A stretch of 64,000 nt of DNA from Nautilus pompilius (lineage: Eukaryota; Mollusca; Cephalopoda; Nautilida; Nautilidae): contig JACATO010000334.1 of assembly GCA_018389105.1 (NCBI GenBank), positions 1,612,001-1,676,000 on the forward strand, given 5' to 3'. Shown here piece by piece: positions 1 through 12,400 of the stretch. Every line of letters begins with the position of its first letter. Position 1 is the stretch's first letter. A program made the position numbers and the translations under genes. The notes under the pieces were generated by a model. That model saw only the letters and a list, made by a program, of their open reading frames with translations. It searched no databases and was not told the origin of the DNA.

Positions 1-2592
1 CTAGCTTTGGCTCTTATTGTCCACCAGATAGACAGCAGGCCAAATGAATTTCAAATGTCAGTTTTACAATTTCTATTTAGGGGCTACAGCCTTGGATCCC
101 TGGCACATGATTCAGAGTAAGTAGCATTAACCCAGAAAGTTGATCAACTTCACCAGTTCCTCAGAATGGTCCTGACACATGCTTATTGAATCACCAGGTA
201 TCCAGAAATCTCTTTTAATCAGCTCATTATTTTAATTACACCAGAGACTGGTGCTAAATGTCAGACTTGAGAGTTATTCCTGAAATGTCACCAGGGAGCA
301 AACACAAGTCACTAGATGGAGTGTGGGTTGGTATGGGGGCAGAGGTTTGAATTCCTTGAGAGATTGACTGTTTGCTCAACTGACATCAAACAGCAGCATC
401 TGTACGGATTTACTAAGTGCTCTCAGAAGAACACTCTACTCTGCAATTAAGTAAACAACAACAAAGAGTTAAAGTTATGTATAAACTCGTACATTTCCTC
501 TCAAGTATTTCAGGAAGAAAAGGGTCATTAAGATTCTAGTCATCAATATACACTTCAAGTTATTCCTAATAATTCAATTCAATTTCGATACACTTCTTGT
601 TCACATGAATGAAAGCAGAAGGGAATAATTATCAGAAAAACAATACAAATAGTTTCCTATTTGTCCATATTCCAAAAATAGTAACTCATTCAGAAGAAAA
701 AAATTTATGGTTACAAAACAAAAAAAAAAAAAAAACAAATTGTATCCAGGAAAGTGAGATTCCTTTTCTGGCTTTTCAGTCATCTGATCATCTTCAGGGA
801 TTGTCTGTCTGTTTGGAGTAAACTTCCATCTATCAGAACAACTTCCTGATGACCAAGACCTTCCTTTTTATGATGGACGTTGTTCTAGGACAGCCGGTGC
901 TTCCAGCCCTTTTCAGGACCTGACTCACCAGGCTATTCTACCACTAACAATCCGAAGCCATGGAAAGATGAATTGTTTTTTTTTATTAAAAAAAAAACAA
1001 CAATTTTATAACCAATACATATATTTTAACCCTAACCCTGCCTGCACTACAGTAGCAGAGTGTTTGGCGATCACTCTATATTGACTGGCAGAACTAGGGC
1101 TAAAAATCACATCACTTGCAAACAAGGATATGACCAGGAAGAACTATTTATTCGTAGTGCTGGGTACACAAAATAAAATGTTTTGTTTTTCACTCTATCA
1201 AAATTGTGGCTACAAACTAACACTAGAGGGCACAAGTATTGTTTGTAGTTGATCACAAAATACGTTCTTTCTTCACATTATCATCACATACCCAAACACT
1301 TAAAACTCATTCCCTATTTCACTTTCATTTGATATTATTTATAGTCATATTAGAAACCAATCCTTATTTTTAGTTTCCTTTAAATATACTACATTTTCTG
1401 TGTCAGAACGTTTAAACAATCCCCAAAATTCTACTCAAGTACAGGATTTTCAAAGATCACAAATAAATAAAAAATATCCAAAGAAACATGGAAAACAGTG
1501 TTATCTATAGGCAGTTAAAAATTCTATTTTAGTTTTATTACACCCACCCTGACCGGACAACTGGAATCTTCCTCTTGACTGTGTAGATCATTTCTACAAA
1601 ACGTGATAAACAGGAAAATGATAATATATGCTTTTGAACAAATGCTAACTCTCTTTCTTTCAGAGGTCAAACTTCTACAATTCTACAGCACTGTTCGACT
1701 TTATTTCACACTGGGTATTCAGAAATAACTTTCCATGACTCTCAGAATCGCTGATAAACTCAGAAGACATCCAAAGGCCAGAAATACCTCATGGAAAGAT
1801 GGGATTAACATAGTTTATAAAATTCTCTGTTAAAACAAGACATTGTTGCATAAACCACGAGGAAGCTATAATGATGGAAAGATACTGGTGATGTATTATT
1901 TCACTCTGCATCAAATTTTTAGTGTTAGGGATGTTCAAATGGCAAGATACTATCACAGCAATGTTATTTGCATGTCCCTATTAGTAATGAAACCAAGATC
2001 TATCATCACGGATTAGTCAGTGATGATAACTTGCAGTGGGTTTTTATAGTTTTTGGCTTGTACAAGAGACCCAAGCTAGTCACAAAACAGCAACTTGTTA
2101 GTTGCTAACTTTTAATATATTCTTTTGAACAATGCTTTAATTCATGATTCCTCTGAGGCACAACGTTTAGTAATAATACAGTAGAAAACTTATCTGACTT
2201 AATTGGGACTGACCCTATGCAGGATAAGTGAAATGCTGATTTGGAAGGTGGCCGATTATAAGTGCTCCGCCTACCCATAAAAATACCTGATTATGAGCAG
2301 TCTTCCAGGGTCCCTTAATTTATCTAAGGATACAGAGCCAATCATGGACGATATGTTGGAAAAGCTCTGTATCAAATCAAATGCACCTACTCTCTGTAGC
2401 TGAGATGGAAATGGATTGGTGTCTGGATTGGTGTCTCCACAAGCTAAGTACACGCTGCCATGTTTGAAGAACAAACATTGGATGAGTGAGCTTCTACTAT
2501 GATAACAAATATAAAAGACTGATAATTTAACAAACAAACAAAAATTGCAGCTTTAGGTTATTAAGGTAAAGGTACATATCCAGCAAACGTAC
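1..2592. other. Left-edge non-coding stretch, expected to lie within the end of FANCA
   Basis: By position this should hold the last FANCA introns and perhaps a terminal exon on the minus strand. No exon with both a good splice site and FANCA-like sequence could be found. A minus-strand open stretch at 2537-2271 has no recognisable similarity. AT-rich, with poly-A/T runs near 721-735 and 978-1000. Confidence 0.5.
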
Positions 2593-5500
2593 TTTTGTTT
2601 ATAGTTCCACAAAGATGAAATGTGAATTAGTAATTTCTTTAAGCGAGACTCTTCACTAGACGACATAAACTGCTCTGCGATGTACTGCAGCTGGCCATAA
2701 TGGACCTGGAATATAAAAAACAAACAGCATTTCACAGGCCAGAACAATGGGTATAAAAAAAACAATGGTCCCATTTAAGACTTTAGAAACATTAGAGGGG
2801 CAGTCTGCTGTCAGAATGCGGATACCAAGAAGGAATAAAAAAAAGAGTAACAAACAAAACTGAATCCAGCAAGAACAAGTCTGGTGGCAGTAAAAAAAGG
2901 GGATGTGGTGGGTGGATGGACATCTTTAAGAAACTGTGGCACAACGAAATACACACTACACCAAAAAAGGGGTGGGGCAAGGTTCTAATTAAACTGATTA
3001 CCTGTTCTTAGCGTTGCAGATAAGGAAAAAGCATCTTGCTACAGTTTTGGCAAAAAAAAAAAAAATAAATAAAAAAATAAAAGTGGAGGGGCGTGGGGGC
3101 AATTTTAGTGTATTCCAGAGTAAATGTGGTGGAACGCCCTATGGGGCTCGAGTGGAACCTGGCTGAGTTGCGTCGTCGTGTCTGGTCCACTGACAGCCTC
3201 TGGAGAGTTAACTTGCTGAAACTCCTAAACAAACAAACCTGGTTAACCAAAATTATTAACAGAAAAACAAATAAAACAATAGTTAATCCCCCCTTTATTG
3301 GCTTCGTATTAGCAAATCGAGATTAGATCAAAAAAGCCCCTGACGTAGTTTAGCTGGAGCGTTCAGAACCACCTGTTACAGAGGGCTTAATTACTTGGAG
3401 ATGAAAGGAGCTCAGGTGTCTTGGATCTTTTATTCAGCCGAGTCCAGGAACATTCAGTCGAGCAGTATTCTGCCAACACGACACCCTCCCGTTGTATTCG
3501 CTATACTCTTAAAATGCTAACCCATTATCAAACATCGTTCCCCACTTAACGAGAGAGTGAAAGTCTGATTATACCAACCAGCAAGGAGGACCACAGAAGT
3601 GGGCAGGTGGTCAGTGCGAGCTCGCAAGATGGCAGAAGATGGTCCTTCACCAGCAGCAGACCCTGAAATGTATTAATAAATGGATGAACTAACAAAGCTG
3701 CAGGATTTCCCCTCCCCTTTATTCTTGGATAAAGCTGAATAGTACAAAACCTGAAGCATTACATCTTGAAAAATTTTAGATCACCATAAAATACCCAGGT
3801 AATTGATTTTTTTACATGCAAGTGAAATAATTTTTTCGCATATCTACAAATGTCACTTTTCAATGCCATATACATCTGCAGTAGCAAAGATTGTAGATCT
3901 TACCTGAAAGAGGTGAACTGTAAAATTTAAAGGCAAAAAGCACACCTGACTCAAGTAGTTTCTCTGAAAATAATCAGAAATCAGTATGTACAATTTCAGT
4001 CTTATCATAAAACAATGAGTTATTCATTGTCAACTCAACAAGTAACCAACCCCCCACCTGTCATAGCTTGGATTTCAATTATTTCTGACACAATTGTCTT
4101 TATGAATATAAAAATATTGCAAAATTTTACTAAATCTTACTCTTCCTAAAGGTTGAGAAAAGATGTGCAAACTTATAACCCAGTGATTATCTGCCCATTT
4201 TTAGTGTCACACACCTAATAAACAAATACTAATCTACTATACAAACTAACTGTTACACAGATACTTAGCAAATGGTTTTAAATCATTGTTGGCTCTTATG
4301 CTTCCAGTTACTGAGACACAGAAAGGTAAAATCTTACAAGACATCCTCCTTTCTGAGGCTGTAAGCTGAACACCCACTAAATAAAGAACCTCACATTTAG
4401 TCTGGAGGCTATTTGATGCTCAGTAACTCTACAAAAACGGGGGCCACAGGTCTAGGATCTTCAACATGTAAACTCACCCTTACCCAGAGATAACAGCTGT
4501 GAAATATGAAGAGATTCTATGCAACAGAATTCAGGTTTTTTTGGATTTGTCAAAATTAACATTTCTTTTTTGCATCTCAATAAATAAAAACATAGCACTG
4601 ATTTGAGGCCATCTTTTAAACATCTGTATAGTATGGATAGTTTAAGGGTGTCCCTGGTATTGGTTTAGTAAATATGTCAGCAAAAATGGGAAAAATAATC
4701 ACCAAACTAAGAGATTGTATTACCATCTTTGGATGACCCCATTTCAGGAAAGATCATTTTGACCAGTGGTTTCCAACCCCCCCTTTTTTGTTGTTGCTGC
4801 TGCAACCCTAAATTAGACACCAACAGGACCTCTTGACCTTCAGGCTCATGATAAAATTTAAACAATTCTCTTCTAATGGCCCTCTGGGATGCTGTGATTT
4901 GGGTCATGCCCCAAGGTTGGGATCCACTGATTTAGATGATAAAATTGAGAAAGACTATGTCTCAGAAACCAGCAAAATCTGAAATGGCCACCTGGAAAAT
5001 GTTTTGGGAAATTGGCTTAGTTTGTATGGAAATTTAAAAGATTGCAAAATTAGATTTAAATAAAGAAAATCTGAAACATCTCTAACTTTGGAATTTAAAG
5101 AAAATAAAAACCAGAAAAATTTAGTTTTTGTTTTTTTTTTTTTAAATATAAAAGCTAAAGGCATCTTTTCGTTTTCTTTTCCCTTTTAACATTTACATCT
5201 TTTCTTTGGTTTCTTTGCATTTTATGACACCTGTGGCTATTGTTTTTGTTGATAATGATCATATTAATAATGACAATAATATGAATAAAGAAAATCAGAT
5301 GCAGGATTAAAAAGATAAGGACAGCAAATGAAGCTGAGAATTAAAATATCATACCAGATAGGTGTTGATCAAAGAAACCAGTGTACTACAGGTGTTTGAG
5401 GACACCAGAGTTGGTTGGGCAAGGCAGTCTGTAAACAGCAGGTAGGGTGGCAGCCATGTTGTAAGCCTGAGGAAAATAACAAGTGAAACTAAATTATTTT

Positions 5501-8500
5501 GTATGCACGTAGGCAGACATACTGAAAGCAGTCATGTACCTTGTTGACTGCATAATTGTGAATATTAATCAAACTCGGAATGTCTAAAGTGGGGAAATTA
5601 ATAAGCAAACAAGATTGATTAGCATCTTCCACCATCAGTCTTTAATTTTTCTGTTTGCTTTACTTTGTTTTCAAAATATTGCTGAACCCATTATATGCTG
5701 GGTTGAATAAAAACAGTAAAAAACCAAAAAGATATGAAGCTTTTTTACATTTCACAAGCATTAATAATAAAGCTTAATCACTCTAGAATTCAAGTCAAGT
5801 ATTAGAGAAACTGGAATAGCACAGGCTACAGCAGTAGCTAATGGCATTCTTTCTGGCTATGCAGGATTTTCAAACCATTGTTTATGAATTTCTGAGCCCT
5901 TAAAGAATTCTTTTTTTGTGTTTTATCTTGTTAATAAATATGATGAATTTTTAAAGTAAACATACGTATTTATTTAACAAAAAAAAAAAATTAGAGTAAG
6001 AGAAGCTTACTGATTACAGTAAAAAAATATCATCAAAGAGGCATCTGTGTTTGGATATATAGTGAACATAGAAATACCTTGTATGGGACATCTTGTACAA
6101 TTATGGGCACTGTAGAAGGTGCCATAATCCTTAACTCTTTGTAGGATGTTTCTGCAAAAGTCGCATCACTACAAGTGATTCAAAATTTGCATAAAACCTG
6201 TCATAAATGTTCGCATAAAGAAGTTCCTAAAGAGATAGAAATCAGTCATCTTTAGCAGAGGTACAGAGAGACTGGTTCATTTCACAAAACACCTGGCAGG
6301 GGCACTGCAGCATTAATGACTGATGGTCATGGTAACTGTTACGTTACCTATCTGGCTTGATGAAATCACATGATCTCAGCACATTCCATCCAGAATGAAT
6401 TGCAGCAGGTTTGTGGGACCCATAGCTTCCACCAGACTATAAAACTAAACATCCCTGTATGGGGAAAGGCAGGAGTAGACCAACACATTCATGCTGGACT
6501 TTAGCCAGGCTCTCTTCTCTCGTAGGAATAAATTCAACCTCCCATATTTGTTTTTGGCTGGAACCAGACCAACATAATGCTGATGAGCAGCAGTGTTCTG
6601 GTCTGTCACATGACCACAAAAGGTGAACTAATTCTCTTTGATGGAACTGCTGTCAATGCTTCTGTCATTAAATTTATTATTCCATTTTACAAAATTTGTC
6701 ATCATGGATAATGAATTAAGGCTCCATAGTGCAAGAAATCACCTTGAAGAGGAAGACGCCCATCATCTTCCATGGTCTGCTTGCTCTCCTGACCTTAGAT
6801 TCCATAGAATATGTATAGGACAAGCTTTCTGGATGCATTGAGCAGCAAACATGTGCTCCTGGAACCATTTTGGAACTTTGTCAAACCGTGACAAGTGAAA
6901 TGCACACCGCAAGACTGCACCAGAAGTCTGGCAAACAGTATGAGATCTAAGACATAGGTGTGACGCTATTGTACAAGACAGAGATGGCCACCATACACAC
7001 TACTAAAGATGTGCGACTTTGGGTTAGTATAGAGATGAACTATTCATTGTCATTATGACATCACTAAATGCATTTAATGATGTACAGATATTGTGAAAAA
7101 AATGAACCTTATATATTAAATGCTATGGTCAATTTTGAAAGTTATATCACAATATCCCTACACTGATTTGGTCAGTATATGTATATATATATATATAGCA
7201 AGAAAGGCTGTCATTGCTCTGGACACCAGAATCCATTAGGAAACCAATCCATGCACTTTGCTGAACTTCTGCTTTAACTTTCAAAGAATGGGTTTGACAT
7301 AGATATGTATATACAGGGTGATTGAAAAGTAACTCCCTATCATTAAGTACTTGTAATTTATTTCTGAACTACAATTCTTACAAGAAGTGAATATGATAAG
7401 AAAGTGTATAGCATGGAGTTTTATTTAAAATTCGATATGGGCGCCAGCATTCGCCACCAGCTTCTCAAGCCGCCTGGGAACCGCGTCAACTGATTTCACA
7501 AGGAACTCTTGTGGGATGGAAGACATAACTTCCCGTATTCGCCCTTCGAGTTCTTCCAAAGTTGTTGGTTTGGTGGAGTAGACTTGCTCCTTTAACCAAC
7601 CCCAAAGAAAAAAAGTCGCAGGGTTCTAAGTCAGGACTTCTGGCTGGCCACTCATGCAGACCACGACAACCCATCCATCTCCCAGGGAAGTGGGAATTCA
7701 GCCATTCACGAACAACAATAGCAAAATGTGGAGGAGCGCCATCTTGCATGAAAATAAAATCTTCAATATTCTCCCATGTACTGATAACTGGCCAGATTTC
7801 ATCCATACATCATGGAACATACACAAAAAATTTGAGAAAAATATTACAATAATAGGATAAATTATAAGTATTTTAAAATAGGGAGTTACTTTTCAATCAC
7901 CCTGTATATATCTGTCTACTATTTCACAGGCTCTGTCAAATTTTGTATTTTCGAATAAGATTCTTCAACGATGGTAGGTTTTCAAAAAAAAAAAAAAAAA
8001 AAAAAAAAAATCAGTCAGAATAATTCCTCAAAATGTATGTCAGCATCATTTGCACTAATTACTCTAAACAGAAAACAAAATTGTTTACCATACAACACTT
8101 AGCACATCAACTTGTGTCTGTGCTTCAGATGCTGTTGTTCCATCTGAACTCAGAGCTTCTGCCAGTTCCCCTACCAACCATGACAGCTGTGTGGGACAGT
8201 TGGATGTTTCAGGGTCTTTCCTTCCATCAGCCTCCTGAGGCAGCTGGAAAGTCAGTTGCTACAGATGATCATGATGATGATAAGGTAAAGGAAAAAAAAA
8301 AAGAAAAAATATTTTTATAATAATAATATATATTTTTCTTAACCCCTGCTGTGATTGTGACAAAGAATGTGCAGTTTTGGGCATTCCTAACCCTTTTACT
8401 GAATCATGGGAAACTAATCTTAACATTGAATTGTTCATAGGTTAAAAAGAAAATCTTTTAGTGCAGATAACATTGGTAGAAGTTTCACTTTTAATAGTAA

Positions 8501-9427
8501 AACAGCATCAGTGCTTAACAATGGTAAAAAGCTTGTCACGCCTCAGCTTAGAAATTCTGACTGCGTGTTAACGCCAGCTTTTCAGATTATACCATTGGTA
8601 TTCAAAAAAATATATATATATATATATATATATATAATGAGAAAGTCTGACTTGAAACATGTGCGCGTAAGCAGTCGTTACTGTTGTATACTTTCCTGGT
8701 GGCAGTGGGGTTGAGGATCCCAGGGAGCATGTGCCTACATATCAAGTGGTCTGAGATATGCCAAACCAGGACTCTGGACACCTCAATCTTTAGTAGTCTA
8801 CCACTGGACCATCCCACCACATACAAAACAAGACCACTTGCTGCACAAATATTTCTGAAGAAGCATAAACTGGCAGACTTGGTTAAAATTTAAGAGAAGA
8901 ATGATACCTCCCCCCTGGCCCCATAGAAACTGTACACCAGCCACTCATTTCACTTTATCAATATCCTAGAATAAACTTTAGATGTTTGCGATCATAGCAT
9001 CACTAAAAGAACGAATAAACAGGCAGCAGATTCTACAGTGAATATCACCTGATGAAAGGTTTGCAGACCTCAGACAAAGAGTTAGACTGATGTCCTCATG
9101 CTATCTGTGTCGGCTAGCTATAACTTGTCACAAAATGGTAAAAAGTGCCGTTTTTTAAGTTCAGTTTGTGAAGCACCCTGGGAGATGAAATAAGTTTTTA
9201 GCATTTGGTAAACTTTCTGTTCCTCTGACTCAGTATTATAACCTTCCTGCAGTTTTAACTAGTACTGAGACACAAAACTGCTTGCCATCAATTATTTTTA
9301 ATTATAATCTTCATATGTGCTCACCTGTAATAAAGTGAGAATTCCACCATTGTCTGTCCAAAGCTCAGAGTGGCTAGAACATTTCTTGTTACACAACGAA
9401 CATCCTTGGTCCAAGTCAATACATGAA
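2593..9427 (-). CDS. FANCA: FANCA exons 33-37 (residues about 1055-1233, toward the C-terminal domain)
   Basis: Exon 33 (9427-9325) reads SHSELWTDNGGILTLLQ against human [20 protein letters not shown]. Exon 34 (8243-8089) includes LAEALSSDGTTASEAQTQ, placed like human LQALTSGWSVAASLQRQR. Exon 35 (6226-6173, 54 nt) reads NFFMRTFMTGFMQILNH against human HFFRGLLNACLRS, with acceptor ttctatctctttag. Exon 36 (5466-5355) has LTTWLPPYLLFTDCLAQPTL. Exon 37 (2705-2593) has SSEESRLKKLLIHISSLW against human LPRELQKLQEGRQFASDF. Similarity is lower than upstream, but phases agree throughout. Some 45 residues of the human protein between exons 34 and 35 have no counterpart I can find. Confidence 0.72.
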
Positions 9428-12400
9428 CTGTGAAAAGATCATCATCATCATCATCATCATCATCAGAGGCCATCAGTTTGTACAGCCTCCTACAACTTCA
9501 TAACACGGAGCCAAAAGTATAACCGCATTCAATAAGAGGAAATCCAAGCTGGCATTAGAGACTGGATTGTAAACTACTCTTCTCCTCCAATTTTAAGAGT
9601 TAAAAGCAAGAACCCTAGCATACCTGTCATCACTTTTCTCCTTCAACCCGCTAGCTCTTTTCCATCTTACAATATTTATTTAACCCACAGAACCCTGACC
9701 CCCCCTTCCCAAAATTCATTTGAAAAAAGAACACACACCACACACAGAAATTATTATATTAATTTATTTAAAAAAAAAAAAAGTAAATTGAAGGTGCACC
9801 TAACTTTACCTATTTTCAGCTATAAGGCAGCGAAATATTTCAGAGCAGATTTTTCTATATGGTGGTGTTTCATGGTTTTGACAAGCAGATGTACAGTAGT
9901 CCTGGACCACCCACCAGTGATATTCAAACCTGAAGGGAAAACGAAAAGGAAATTAAGTCACAACCTTGAATGTATTTATTTAGCAATAAGATGTTTTGTT
10001 TTTTTTTTTTTTTTTTTTTGTCTGTTTGTTGTTGTCCTTCAGGAGTCAAAAAGTCATAACTGGAAATTTTGAATCCCTATCCTGATGTGAATTTGCAGAG
10101 ATTCTAGTTACCTCAAAATGCAATAGTTTTCTTTTGTCACTTACTAATCTTGGAGTCAACAGCAGAAATCTACAATCAAAAATAAACTATTACATATATC
10201 ATATCCTGTGGAGTATAAGCCCAGGGGAATCAACTCAGCTCATTTGGATAAAAATAGGGTAAGGATCTGCTTTAGAACCTCACAATTTCTTTGACTAATA
10301 CTGTAAGGAAGTGAGTTTATACTCCAGAGAATAAGATTATATCCAGAGCTCCCAAAATATGATTACCACGTTGCTATTGGCAACCAATAAAAGTCTAGCT
10401 GATGACTAGCTTCTCTGATAACCATCAGTGACACCAATTGAAAACCGCAATCAGGCTGATATGAGGGTCTCTACTGAAACCTGCACAAAAAACTAGGTTG
10501 CAAATGGTGGATAACGACCCACAGTTCTATGAATCATGTGATGTATGGTTTCAAGAAACAGATTAGCAGTGGATGTGCCCATGCCATGGAAAATATATGA
10601 ACACGAAAGGATGCAAACAGGAATGAAATGAAAGTGACCCTCGCGGCATAAAGATCTGTGGGACCTTTCAAACTTTGATACATTCAGCTAAAAGTTGCCC
10701 ATATACATTCAGAGACACCACCATGCCTTTGAGTTCGCCTCACAATAAAAAAAAAAAAAAAGGGTCACCTTTCGAACTTCCTGGCCGTCAACTTGGGGCA
10801 AGTAGTCCCGGGGCTTCAGACAACGGCAGATCCAATCCAACTTAGATCATTTTCAGAAAACATGCAAGACTTCGCTTATGCAAAACAAATATGCAGCCAT
10901 GTATTTCATCGAGAGCAAAAGAAAGCCATTTTTGAATACTTGGTAAATTAACGAAGCTTTAGGCTGCCTACAAGACAAAAAAAAAATCACTTGACTTCCT
11001 TATTGCAACTATTTTAGCTGGTGACTAGGAAAATTTTGACGCCCGCCAAAAATAAACATGGGGGAACCATTTAAAAAAGTACATTTATCAAAAGGTTTTA
11101 AAAAAAAAAAAGTTAAAAAAAACAAAAAATGAAAAAGAAAGGGAGAAACAAATGAATACTATTCAACAGTGAAAAAAAACTTAAGGAGAGAATTTGAAAA
11201 TATTACAAGAAAGTCGCAAAAAGGTGGGGATTCATATAAGACCTGGCAATTTTCTAAATTATTTTTACTCTGCTAATACTTTTACAAACAAATTTTGCTA
11301 GCCTACAAAGTCTTTAACACTCCAACTGTGAATTTCTAACACCTACCATACTATATACTCCACCCATACCTTAAAACACAAAAAAAACCACTCTTGATCC
11401 TATAAATACAACAATTTTTTTTTTTTTAATTAATTCCACATATACAAAAAAAAAAAACAAGTAAACACCTTTTTTTTCTATGCCTATGCCCTTTTAGTTT
11501 TGCGCCTCACTTTCAATTACATAGAAAAAAATGCTAACCCCCTTTTCTGGATTTGCCCCCTAACACTAATCCTTTGGATCACAGTTGCCCTGTCATCTTT
11601 GCGCCTCCCGGCAGTGACCTTCCCATCCCTGATTGCCACACACAGCAGTCACCTCAAAACAAGCAACCCACAACACATCCACTTCTCCCTTACCACAAAA
11701 AAATCTCACTCCCCTTCCCGAGTAAAAGACAGAATACAAGCGATTCGCTTATTAAACAACAAGGAAGAAGGGCATGCAAAACTAACAGATTTGGCTATTA
11801 AAAACAAACACTACATATGCCATGAAAATTTGATTAAACAAATCAAATAACGAACCGAGCAAAAAACAAGACAAACCAACAATCTTTTGACATGACTTGG
11901 CATTGCCACTTAGGACAAAAACGAACAAGCCATGAGAGAACACGAGGCTACAAGAATGCGGCCAAATGATCCAAGGGAAAAATTTCCAAGAACACTCCCA
12001 CTCAATTTCTACTGACCTTTTGCCTTAGTTTGCCCAAATGCAACTAGCTTGTAGCCTGGACCTAGTTTGATAAACTTGTGCCCAGCCATGAAAACTATAA
12101 TTTAACTTAGACTACAGTAACTGGAAAACGTGCTAACGGACCATTGGATCCACTTAAGACCAAAAATTGAAAAAAAAAAAAAAAACAGAACACAAAAAAA
12201 AAAAACAACTTGCAAACCTGGCTATATCCTTAAATAAGACATGGGGGAGGGAGTAAATTAACTCCATTGGATAAAAATGTAGGCATTTATCAAAAGGTTT
12301 TAAAAAAAAAAGTTAAAATTTAATTTAAAAATTGCAGACTTAAGAAACAAACTAAAATAATCTTAAATAACTATGCAAATGCAATTACTTCTCAGTTCAG

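Noticed and set aside
1029..1040. AACCCTAACCCT, telomere-like.
   Set aside because: Only two repeat units in an internal, gene-bearing region; chance match.
2271..2537. Minus-strand open stretch considered as a FANCA terminal exon.
   Set aside because: No match to the FANCA C-terminus and no convincing splice sites in frame with exon 37.
8757..8816. Possible tRNA-Gly gene on the minus strand.
   Set aside because: The B box is degenerate and the arms do not pair into a cloverleaf, so it was called SINE-like.
9788..10072. Plus-strand open frame.
   Set aside because: Antisense shadow of FANCA exon 32 extended through a poly-T run.
10145..10169. 25-nt minus-strand segment with excellent acceptor (tttttgattgtag) and donor (gtaagtg).
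   Set aside because: It would break the frame between FANCA exons 31 and 32 and has no similarity. It may be a cryptic exon.
11500..11850. Plus-strand open reading frame of 116 codons.
   Set aside because: Low-complexity C/A-rich sequence with no family similarity, homologue-like motif or splice context.
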